A DNA stretch of 64,000 nt, taken from the NCBI RefSeq assembly GCF_020171285.1, contig NZ_JAIUZI010000007.1:1-64000 (forward strand), given 5' to 3'. Position 1 is the first letter of the stretch. Every line of letters starts with the position of its first letter. Positions 36,550 through 43,715 of this stretch are shown piece after piece. The translations under genes were made by a program, and so were the position numbers. The notes beneath the pieces were generated by a model. It made no database searches. It was not told where the DNA came from and saw nothing but the letters and a program-made list of their open reading frames with translations. The stretch is from Seohaeicola saemankumensis. GTDB taxonomy: Bacteria > Pseudomonadota > Alphaproteobacteria > Rhodobacterales > Rhodobacteraceae.

Positions 36550-37158
36550 TCAGGAGGCCGCAGGGCTTTCGACATATCCCAGGGCGAACATCAACAGCGC
36601 AATCGCACCCAGCCAGGCCGCCGCAACCCTGAACGCGATATCAATCCATGGCCACGTAAATCGCTCCCGGATGACAGTGTTGATGCCAAACAGGTACAGC
36701 AGCCCGACGTTTGCGCCGACGATCGAGCCGGACATGGTGATCAGCCGGTCTCGCGTGGGGCCATCGTCAGGTATGGAGACCTCGCCGATCAGATACCCTC
36801 CGATGACCGCGACAAGAACAGCCAGCCCCGCCAGCTGTCCGGGCGCGAGCGCCGCCAATACGCAGGCGGCAACAGCCGCCGCAAACGTTAACGGATCGAC
36901 CATCGGAACCAGCGGACCGACCGCGAGGCCGGCAAGACTGGCGATCAGAAAACCGACAAGGACCCAGCGCACCGCGGCTATCGCAAATCCACCGGCCAGC
37001 AGGGAAAGGCCGACCATCAACACCGCCTGGGCAGGCGTTGAAAACGGGTGCAGGAGCCCGGTGTAGAACCCCTCGATTCCGGGAACCGGGCTGTGGGCCT
37101 GCGCCGGCGCAGCAGCCAGAACCAGAGGCAGCCACACCCAGCGCCGAATTCCGTTCAT
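36550..37158 (-). CDS. HupE/UreJ-like membrane protein, divergent second copy
   Basis: 202 residues. Signal-like N-terminus (MNGIRRWVWLPLVLAAAPAQ) then H22-S-P and GFYTGLLHPFSTPAQA. The layout matches the HupE/UreJ family start (H-x-x-x-G-F-x-x-G-x-x-H-P), but the following G-x-D-H, thought to help bind nickel, is replaced by S-T-P-A-Q. Six or so spans follow. Its start is 2 bases after the stop of the canonical copy, so the pair is co-translated. It may pair with it as a heteromer or have lost metal transport. Confidence 0.7.
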   Translation of the reverse strand: MNGIRRWVWLPLVLAAAPAQAHSPVPGIEGFYTGLLHPFSTPAQAVLMVGLSLLAGGFAIAAVRWVLVGFLIASLAGLAVGPLVPMVDPLTFAAAVAACVLAALAPGQLAGLAVLVAVIGGYLIGEVSIPDDGPTRDRLITMSGSIVGANVGLLYLFGINTVIRERFTWPWIDIAFRVAAAWLGAIALLMFALGYVESPAAS

Positions 37159-37160
37159 TC

Positions 37161-37754
37161 TCAGGCCAGTCCGGTGATAAAGGCAACGCCGGCCAGGGAT
37201 ATCAGCCCCCCGACGCCCCGCACGGCGACCCGGCCCGCCGGCCATTTCACAAGAAGACCGAACGCAATGCCCAGCAGGTGGAGCAGTCCGGTCGAGATCA
37301 CAAAGCCAACAGCATAGGCGAAGGCGTTGACCGTAGCAGGAAGCTCGGTGCCATGGGCATAGCCATGAAAGATCGCAAAGGCGCCAACGATCACCGCCGC
37401 CACCCAGATCGGCGGCTTGACAGCAAAGACGATCATCAGCCCGAGCACGACAGCAGACAGAGCAATGCCTGTTTCGATACCTGGGATGGGAATGCCCAAG
37501 ATGCCCGCGACGGCACCCAATGCCATCACCAGCGGGAATACCACGGGCAGAATCCAGATGGCCGGCGCGCCGAGAAATGCGCCCCACAAGCCGACCGCGA
37601 CCATCGCCGCGACATGATCCCATCCGAGAATGGGGTGGCTGAACCCGGCCACAAAGCCCCCGCCATACCCCTCACCGGTATGGGCAAGCGCCGGATCGGC
37701 GGCAACAGCAAGGAGCGCCACCGCGAGAAAGAACACAATCGGTCGTTGAAACAT
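37161..37754 (-). CDS. HupE/UreJ family protein (probable Ni/Co permease)
   Basis: 197 residues. Signal peptide ending PALA, then H25-TGEGYGG, GFVAGFSHPILGWDH with H40, D46 and H47, the family metal motif, and about six spans including FHGYAHGTELP, a second histidine motif. HupE/UreJ proteins carry nickel or cobalt for hydrogenase or urease; neither enzyme is in this window. The start at 37754 follows GAGGGCCCGAAA. No cobalamin riboswitch can be drawn in the leader. Confidence 0.87.
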   Translation of the reverse strand: MFQRPIVFFLAVALLAVAADPALAHTGEGYGGGFVAGFSHPILGWDHVAAMVAVGLWGAFLGAPAIWILPVVFPLVMALGAVAGILGIPIPGIETGIALSAVVLGLMIVFAVKPPIWVAAVIVGAFAIFHGYAHGTELPATVNAFAYAVGFVISTGLLHLLGIAFGLLVKWPAGRVAVRGVGGLISLAGVAFITGLA

Positions 37755-37870
37755 TTTCGGGCCCTCGAGAGGAAATAATGACAAGCAAAGTGTTACGTGA
37801 AGCCACCAGGGCTCTCAACATGTGACCGATATTCGCACCGGGGTCAAAGCTGACTTTCCTGCCCTGCCTG

Positions 37871-38034
37871 CCCGCCCTCGACCTGCCGCGCATCATCCCC
37901 GCGCCCGCACCACCCGCATGGGGATGGCCCCGGCCTGTCGGTCAGGTCCCGGTGCTCCCCTGCGCGAATGCTCAGCGGGGGGCAGGTACGGGCCACGGCC
38001 CTGCCGGGCCCTTGGCAAGTGTCAGGTGTAGGGA
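37871..38034 (+). repeat. Dispersed repeat copy 1
   Basis: Starts at CCCGCCCTCGACCTGCCGCG, continues through CATCATCCCCGCGCC, CCTGTCGGTCAGGTCCCGG, GCTCAGCGGGGGGCAGG and CCCTGCCGGGCCCTTGG, and fades at GTAGGGAAC. The AAGCCTCC part at the left is missing or diverged. It occupies most of the 395-bp gap between hupE and the GNAT gene; GTTAGGC follows at 38094. Confidence 0.9.
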
Positions 38035-38149
38035 ACTTGCCGCCTTCCGCTGCGGGCGGCATGCAGGACCTCAATGAGTCCCCGCTTCGCGGTGTTAGGC
38101 GCCATTTTCACATCTCGTCATAAACCGCACAGCAGGCTACGCTTGGAGC

Positions 38150-38992
38150 ATGGAAACAAAACCTTCAGTAACACCGCCAAGTTCCAAGCGTCTCGTGTTC
38201 TCGCGTTTTACGGATCACGATGCGCCAGCATTTGCTCATGTCCTGTCCGATCCGGAAGTGACACGGAGCATCATGGCAAAAGCTACGACGCCAGAGCAGT
38301 GTCTGGAATGCGCCCGTCAGCGGATCGCATGGCACAATTCCACGTGGGACACTTTGGGGTATGGTGTCTGGGCGCTCCGCGAAAGGCTTTCGGAAGGCGC
38401 TCCCGCAGGGCCGATCATCGGGTGGTGCGGACTGATCGCGACGTCGCACGGCCCCACACCAGAGATTCTATACGGGTTTTCGCGGGCCTTCTGGGGCCGC
38501 GGTTTGGCAACCGAAGCCGCATCGGCAATGATCGAATGGGCTTTTGATGAAAATATCTGTGACGGGATTGATGCCGTAATCTTTGGGCGTCTCAACCCCG
38601 GCTCTTCTGCGGTTGCCCTGAAACTCGGTATGACGCACAGCGGCACGATCCGCTTTGACGAGTTCCTGCCCGATCAGCAATTGGGACGAGACGTGCTGGA
38701 CTACGAGATCTGGAGGCTGCAGGCCGGTGCCTGCCTTGATTTCAGGTCACTTCTGTTTCAGTCACCGTTCAAATCCGGTCTGCTTGTGAGCGCTGGCGTC
38801 GCGGACGAGACCGATACGCTTGCGGCTTTGCTCGCCGCTGCGAAACAGCACCCTGACCGAGCTGATGTCGCCGAGGCAGAAATCAACGCGATGGTCGGCG
38901 ACTCATTCAGGCGCGGTTTGAAAGAGTGCGACCTTGACGTCTATCATGTTTCCCGCACGAACTGGGCAGCCGGCCGGGCTAGCCGAATTTGA
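38150..38992 (+). CDS. GNAT-family N-acetyltransferase with C-terminal extension
   Basis: 280 residues. The first 185 are a RimJ/RimL-like GNAT domain: RLVFSRFTDHDAPAFAHVLS, the acetyl-CoA loop in FSRAFWGRGLATEAASAMIE (R/Q-x-x-G-x-G/A) and NPGSSAVALKLGMTHSG. The last 90 (LDFRSLLFQSPFKSGLLVSA onward) are not part of a normal GNAT domain and I cannot name them. It is the only plus-strand gene of the repeat-bounded array and lies between copies 1 and 2. Substrate unknown. Confidence 0.82.
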   Translation: METKPSVTPPSSKRLVFSRFTDHDAPAFAHVLSDPEVTRSIMAKATTPEQCLECARQRIAWHNSTWDTLGYGVWALRERLSEGAPAGPIIGWCGLIATSHGPTPEILYGFSRAFWGRGLATEAASAMIEWAFDENICDGIDAVIFGRLNPGSSAVALKLGMTHSGTIRFDEFLPDQQLGRDVLDYEIWRLQAGACLDFRSLLFQSPFKSGLLVSAGVADETDTLAALLAAAKQHPDRADVAEAEINAMVGDSFRRGLKECDLDVYHVSRTNWAAGRASRI

Positions 38993-39030
38993 ACCGATTA
39001 GTCCATGATCAACTGGTCCGCTTCGGGCAC

Positions 39031-39268
39031 AAAGCCACCGTTTGCCTCAAGCGGCTTTGACGGCGGCAGTGCACCCGGACCTGGACACTCCACGCAAGTT
39101 TACCCGCCCTCGACCTGCCGCGCATCATCCCCGCGCCCGCACCACCCGCACGGGGATGGCCCCGGCCTGTCGGTCAGGTCCCGGTGCGCCCCTGCGCGAA
39201 TGCTCAGCGGGGGGCAGGCGCGAGCCACGGCCCTGCCGGGCCCTTGGAGAGTGTCCGCTTTGCGGGAC
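39031..39268 (+). repeat. Dispersed repeat copy 2
   Basis: A nearly full copy from AAAGCCACCGTTTGCCTCAA to GTGTCCGCTTTGCGGGAC, with the shared core TTTACCCGCCCTCGACCTGC and CGGTCAGGTCCCGGTG. It fills the 340-bp gap between the GNAT gene and the probable immunity gene. No other gene is seen there. Confidence 0.92.
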
Positions 39269-39332
39269 GAGGCGTGACTACGCTGCGTTCTCCCCAATGT
39301 CGGCTATTAGGGTTTCTTCGTTGACGAGCGAT

Positions 39333-39638
39333 CTAAGACAGTGAAGCCGCCCAGCCCAAAAAGTCGCGGAAAAGGAAGCGAACGCCCTCATCTGGAATGA
39401 CCCAGTCAGCCTTGGATTCTTTGAGCCAAAGTGAACCGAGATCAGCCTCGCTATCAGCTAAGAGCTGTTTTCCGTACTTGACGAGTTCCCGCACGGCCTG
39501 ATCACCATATCCCTGCCGAAAATCCTCATAGATATCATGGCGCGCGCCGGGTTTGTCTGAATCCCATCCCGGATAGACGAGGTCCAGGTCCTGATGAAGC
39601 TGTAGCGTAAAGTCATAAAAGGACTGTGGTGGCTTCAT
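39333..39638 (-). CDS. Probable immunity protein for the adjacent toxin
   Basis: 101 residues, acidic, no signal peptide: MKPPQSFYDFTLQLHQDLDL, EDFRQGYGDQAVRELVKYGK, ending FLFRDFLGWAASLS. Its ATG is one base after the stop of the upstream MuF-toxin gene, the tight tail-to-head spacing expected for toxin then immunity. Small, acidic and helical fits known CDI immunity proteins, but I cannot confirm a named family. The assignment rests mainly on position. In-frame upstream codons to 39698 overlap the toxin gene and are not needed. Confidence 0.65.
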   Translation of the reverse strand: MKPPQSFYDFTLQLHQDLDLVYPGWDSDKPGARHDIYEDFRQGYGDQAVRELVKYGKQLLADSEADLGSLWLKESKADWVIPDEGVRFLFRDFLGWAASLS

Positions 39639-39639
39639 G

Positions 39640-40689
39640 TCAGTCCCTCCTTGGATAGGAAGTGATAATGATAAAGCCATCCGGCATATCTGGTGCATGC
39701 TCGATAACAGTACCTACGCCGAACGTCTGTCGAAGAATTATGGGAGATGCGTTTCGTTGGGTCATTCGAAATGCCTCTGTCCCTGTCGGCGAAGAGAACT
39801 CGCTTGTTAAGAATGCCCTGTTTCGCCTTCCGCTGACGACGTCTTCGACCAAAGCAGCATTGTTCGCTAGGTTGGAATTCGTCAACCTGCGTGCAGCCTC
39901 AAGCGACGGAAACGACCCATGGCGATATCGATAGAGGCTAAGAAATGGAGAACGAGCGCGCGGAGTTGTGACAGTCCTGAGCAGAAAGTCATCGCTCTTT
40001 CCAACGTGTTGAGCAATCGTATGACCGCCGCGCAATTCATGCTCCAACAAATCTTGTAGAGGAACGCTGCCATCGGAGCCGACGAGTAACACGTTGCTTT
40101 GAGGTGCTGTCGCATTCGGTTCCGCATAGCACCTACAGTTATGTGCCTCGCCGGGATGCCCACCCGCTGGGGGATCATCCCAACGAAACACCTGGTCGTC
40201 ATATTCTGCATGGCTGTCGCGCACCTTGGCATCATCTTGCGAGCGCCAGATATATTGCTCAATCCCGAGGTCTTCTTGTCGGAGTTGGTTGATCAGTCCT
40301 GCAAAGGCCCGCAAAAGGCGTTCTTCCATGGACGTTCGAAGCGGTCTAAGCCGTTGCGGGAGGTTTTGATACTGGCTGAATATGCTCTCAAGTCGCGCGT
40401 CCCATGCGTTGAGCACTTCAGTTTTTGCATCGGACACATCTCGCAAATCCGATGCTGAAACAGTCGGCACAGCGTCTGGCGGCGTCAGCGCGTTTAAGAG
40501 CATCCGAGTGTTTTCGGAAGTCACTTGGTCGAGGCGTTCGCTGAAACCGGCCCGCAAAGCGGAATAGTTTGGGAAAGTGGATTTGAGCGACAATCCCAAG
40601 TGGTAACCAACCATACGACCATGTCGCTGCGCTATTCTGTACTGGCTGTCACCGCCATGCCGGAGAAAATCGCTGAAACCCTGTTGCAT
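39640..40689 (-). CDS. Orphan MuF-type phage head protein fused to an RNase A-like toxin domain
   Basis: 349 residues. The N-terminal 145 are mostly helical. Residues 148-190 match the phage Mu F/SPP1 gp7 minor-head motif: YIWRSQDDAKVRDSHAEYDD, then HPGEAHNCRCYAEP with the C-R-C signature. From about 210 the sequence changes to ELRGGHTIAQHVGKSDDFLL (H223/H228), and the protein ends DGFIIITSYPRRD with T343-x-Y345. That H...T-x-Y layout is what I recall of the bacterial RNase A-superfamily CDI toxin (CdiA-CT of Yersinia kristensenii). So it is probably a MuF polymorphic toxin that cuts RNA in target cells. A likely immunity gene follows one base away. No other phage gene is present. CGGAGGTTCC precedes the ATG. 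Confidence 0.78.
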   Translation of the reverse strand: MQQGFSDFLRHGGDSQYRIAQRHGRMVGYHLGLSLKSTFPNYSALRAGFSERLDQVTSENTRMLLNALTPPDAVPTVSASDLRDVSDAKTEVLNAWDARLESIFSQYQNLPQRLRPLRTSMEERLLRAFAGLINQLRQEDLGIEQYIWRSQDDAKVRDSHAEYDDQVFRWDDPPAGGHPGEAHNCRCYAEPNATAPQSNVLLVGSDGSVPLQDLLEHELRGGHTIAQHVGKSDDFLLRTVTTPRARSPFLSLYRYRHGSFPSLEAARRLTNSNLANNAALVEDVVSGRRNRAFLTSEFSSPTGTEAFRMTQRNASPIILRQTFGVGTVIEHAPDMPDGFIIITSYPRRD

Positions 40690-40824
40690 GGAACCTCCGA
40701 GTGCGTTCGGGACCGGTTCTATTCACAGATGGTAGAGAAAGGATAAGGCCACCGTTCGCAACATATTCCGCTTGGGTCAGAACCAGACATTCAAGCGTTG
40801 CGCAGCATCCGAGACTTTGGGCTC
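40690..40824 (-). promoter_or_regulatory. Upstream region of the toxin gene
   Basis: About 135 bases between the toxin start and repeat copy 3. It carries the ribosome site CGGAGG at about 40692 and must include the promoter, because copy 3 separates it from the next gene. No convincing -35/-10 pair can be fixed by eye. Confidence 0.4.
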
Positions 40825-41061
40825 AAAGCCTCCGTTCGCCTAAAGCGGCTTTGATGCGGCATTGCACTCGGACCTGGAAACTCCACGCAAGTTTACCCGC
40901 CCTCGACCTGCCGCGCATCATCCCCGCCCTCGAACCACCCGCGCGGGGATTGTACCGGCCTGTCGGTCAGGTCCCGGTGCTCGCCTCTGCAAAGGGTCAG
41001 CGGGGGGCGGGCGCGAGACGCGGTCCTGTCAGGGCCCCGCCCGCGTGTCCGTTGTGTGGAC
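40825..41061 (+). repeat. Dispersed repeat copy 3
   Basis: From AAAGCCTCCGTTCGCCTAAA to GTGTCCGTTGTGTGGAC. It shares CTCCACGCAAGTTTACCCGC, CTCGACCTGCCGCGCATCAT and CTGTCGGTCAGGTCCCGGTG with the others. The AGCATCCGA just left of it (40806-40814) is also found left of copy 6. Copy 3 and a hairpin fill the 500 bases between the toxin and sulfatase genes. Confidence 0.92.
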
Positions 41062-41141
41062 AGAGTTGCTGTCCATGACCCACCTGACAATTTGCGCAAC
41101 CTGCGCAACCCTGCCGCAAAGCCAATTCTTCCATTGTCCGC

Positions 41142-41179
41142 TTCCCGGCAACGCGACCGATGCGCCGCGTTGCCGGGAA
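41142..41179 (-). terminator. Hairpin terminator of the alkylsulfatase gene
   Basis: A 14-bp perfect stem (TTCCCGGCAACGCG and complement) around a 10-base loop begins 9 bases after the sulfatase stop. Confidence 0.7.
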
Positions 41180-41187
41180 AGGATTTG

Positions 41188-43290
41188 TCATTCTATTGCC
41201 GGAAGCCCTGTAACGGCTTCGAATGCGTCGGAGTGTGCCTCGGTGTGATGCGGGTCGCGGGTGCCGGGGAGCACTTCGAACAGCGGATCGAAGTCCACCA
41301 TGGCTTGTGCCAGAACGCCGAGCATTGTCGGATCGCCTTCGATCGTTGCCGTGCCATCAGCCAACTGGCCATCCAGCGTCTTTTCGCCGGCCATCGTGAG
41401 TTCCAGATCGGCGCGGTTGATCGTGAGCGTCAGGTCCGGCGCATCAGAGATGAACCCTTCCACGTTGGTCAGCGTCCCGTTCCGCAGTTCAACAAGGAAC
41501 TTCTCGCCGTTGTCCGGCGTGACGAGGTTCATCGTGAACGCGTGGCCTTCCACTTTTCGGCTGTCCATCTTGATGGCGAGGAAGTTCAGGAACAGTTCGG
41601 TCGACATGGCGCGGATCACGTCCGGGCTCGACGAGTCGAGCGTGTCACCCTCCGGAATGCCAGACCGAAGTTCGAATGCGCCAGACAGGAACGAGTTTCT
41701 CAGCCCGGGGTTTTCCTGCTGGTATCCAATCTGCTCGTAGACATCGGCCAGCAAATCTCGGGCGGCCTGATTGTTCGGCTCCGCCTGAACCAGCTTGTTC
41801 AGTATTTCGCTGGCCAGCATGTACTTGCCAGTGTCGTGCAACTCGCGTCCCTTGGCCATGATCGCATCCGACCCGCCCATCATCTCGACGTAGAGCGGTG
41901 CGCTGTCCTCGGGCGACAGCGGGATCAGGGTCGCCGGGTTGCAATCCCAGAACCCGATGTATCGCTGTACGACGCCACGGCTGTTGTGCTCGGGGGAGCC
42001 ATGATAGCCGCGACAGTGCCACTTGTCCCGAAGGCTCTGGGGCAAGCTGTAGACGTTATGGATCTGGTTGATCGTGACGCCCTTGTTCACGAAATGCAGA
42101 ACCTGGTTGTTCATGTGGGCATACAGATCGCGCTGGTCGCGCAGAATGGCCTGGATACGGTCATTGCCCCAGCGCGGCCAGTGGTGGGAATAGAACATCA
42201 CCTCGGCCTCTTCGCCGTAAAGGTGCAAGGCGCGCGAAATGTACTTGGACCACCGCAGCGGATCCCGGACAGGTGCGCCGCGCAGGGTATAGATGTTGTG
42301 CAGCGTGGCAGTGACATTTTCGGCCATCCACAGGGCCTTCATGTCCGGGATATAGGTGTTCATGTTGGACGGCGCTTCGGTGCCCGGCGTGTTCTGAAAG
42401 ATCATTCGCACACCGTCGACTTCGATCTCTTCGATATCGTCCTCGATCACCCGCGTCGGAGCGATCAGCCCGACGGCCCCCGCCGACACACCTTGGCCAA
42501 GGCCCTGACCCGCATAACCATGCGGGCTGGCCGGGAGAAGCAGCCCATACTGGTAGAACAGCCGCCGGTTCATCGCGTTCCCGGCATAGACGTTCTCGGA
42601 AATCGTGTGATCCATGAAGTCGCGGGGCGCGATGATCTCGACCTTTCCGGCGGTGACATCTTCTTCATCGACCACGCCGCGCACACCGCCCCAGTGGTCG
42701 CCATGGGAGTGCGAATAGATGACCGCTGTCACGGGCAGGTCGCCGCCAACATGCTCGCGGAACAACCCGAGCGCAGCGCGCGCCGTTTCTGCCGACACGA
42801 GCGGGTCGATCACGATCCAGCCTGTTTCGCCACGCACAAACGAAATATCCGACAGGTCGAAGCCCCGCACTTGGTAGATGCCGGGGATAACCTCGTAGAG
42901 ACCGTAATTCTGGTTCAGACGAGAGACCCGCTGCATCGACGGGTGGATGCTGTCAAAGTCGGTGTCGGAATTCAGGAAGTCGAAACGTTCCTTGTCCCAA
43001 GCGACATGGCCTGCGTCGGCCATGATCTTTTTCTCGGGCATTTCGGCAATCAGACCGCGTTGCTGTTCGTCAAAATCGCGGGTGTCCGAGAATGGCAATG
43101 TCTTGCGGGCTTCGGCAAGCACATTCAGCGTGTATTTCGACGGGGCCTTGCCCTTTGGGTGAAAATGCCCGTCCAGCGGGGCCGCTTCCTGTGCATGCGC
43201 AACCGCATCGTCAAGCAGTGCAGCCCCTCCCACGGCAAAGGCCGTCCCCACACTTGGAATTGCTTTCAATACGTCTCTTCTTGTGGCCAT
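41188..43290 (-). CDS. Alkyl sulfatase (SdsA1/linear primary-alkylsulfatase family), Tat-exported
   Basis: 700 residues. A twin-arginine-like leader (MATRRDVLKAIPSVGTAFAV) points to export. The metallo-beta-lactamase core holds IYSHSHGDHWGGVRG (H174, H176, D178, H179) for the di-zinc site, plus later H-x-x-G and DFMDHTISENVYAGNAMNRR segments. A dimerisation domain follows and then a C-terminal SCP2-like lipid-binding domain from about 575 (FLNFLAIKMDSRKVEGHAFT ... ADLELTMAGEKTLDGQLADG). It hydrolyses primary alkyl sulfates such as detergents to alcohols. ATG at 43290 follows GGGAGGGTTCGTG; a GTG at 43293 is an alternative. Carried between repeat copies 3 and 4. Confidence 0.93.
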   Translation of the reverse strand: MATRRDVLKAIPSVGTAFAVGGAALLDDAVAHAQEAAPLDGHFHPKGKAPSKYTLNVLAEARKTLPFSDTRDFDEQQRGLIAEMPEKKIMADAGHVAWDKERFDFLNSDTDFDSIHPSMQRVSRLNQNYGLYEVIPGIYQVRGFDLSDISFVRGETGWIVIDPLVSAETARAALGLFREHVGGDLPVTAVIYSHSHGDHWGGVRGVVDEEDVTAGKVEIIAPRDFMDHTISENVYAGNAMNRRLFYQYGLLLPASPHGYAGQGLGQGVSAGAVGLIAPTRVIEDDIEEIEVDGVRMIFQNTPGTEAPSNMNTYIPDMKALWMAENVTATLHNIYTLRGAPVRDPLRWSKYISRALHLYGEEAEVMFYSHHWPRWGNDRIQAILRDQRDLYAHMNNQVLHFVNKGVTINQIHNVYSLPQSLRDKWHCRGYHGSPEHNSRGVVQRYIGFWDCNPATLIPLSPEDSAPLYVEMMGGSDAIMAKGRELHDTGKYMLASEILNKLVQAEPNNQAARDLLADVYEQIGYQQENPGLRNSFLSGAFELRSGIPEGDTLDSSSPDVIRAMSTELFLNFLAIKMDSRKVEGHAFTMNLVTPDNGEKFLVELRNGTLTNVEGFISDAPDLTLTINRADLELTMAGEKTLDGQLADGTATIEGDPTMLGVLAQAMVDFDPLFEVLPGTRDPHHTEAHSDAFEAVTGLPAIE

Positions 43291-43460
43291 CACGAACCCT
43301 CCCTGCCAATATCAATATCATGAACAGAATAGGCGGCTTTTCAACAGGTTCCCAAAGCACGAACAGCGCGTTTCCAGGAGCCGGACATCCGAAGCAATCG
43401 GGCGGCTGTGTCGTCGGCAAACCTGCTGTCCCATCTCGCGGCCGCATCGCCTGAAGAGGC

Positions 43461-43700
43461 TCAATACCTCCGTTCGCCTCAAGCGGCTTTGATCGCGGCA
43501 GTGCACCCCGACCTGGACACTCCACGCAAGTTTACCCGCCCTCGACCTGCCGCGCATCATCCCCGCGCCCGAACCACCCGTGCGGGGATTGCCCCGGCAT
43601 GTCGGTCGTGTCCCGGTGCTCCCTTCCGCGAACGGCCAGCGGTTGGGCAGGCGCGAGCCATGGCCCTGTCAGGCCCAGCACGGGTGTCCGGTGTAGGGAC
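43461..43700 (+). repeat. Dispersed repeat copy 4
   Basis: From TACCTCCGTTCGCCTCAAGC to GTGTCCGGTGTAGGGAC, with all the common internal blocks; its right end lies 16 bases before the amidohydrolase stop. It accounts for most of the 425-bp gap upstream of the sulfatase start. The remaining 170 bases next to the sulfatase start hold its promoter and no gene. Confidence 0.92.
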
Positions 43701-43715
43701 ATTGCTGCCGCCCAA

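Noticed and set aside
37755..37870. Cobalamin or nickel riboswitch ahead of the hupE genes
   Set aside because: No conserved B12 box or NiCo element could be drawn in the leader.
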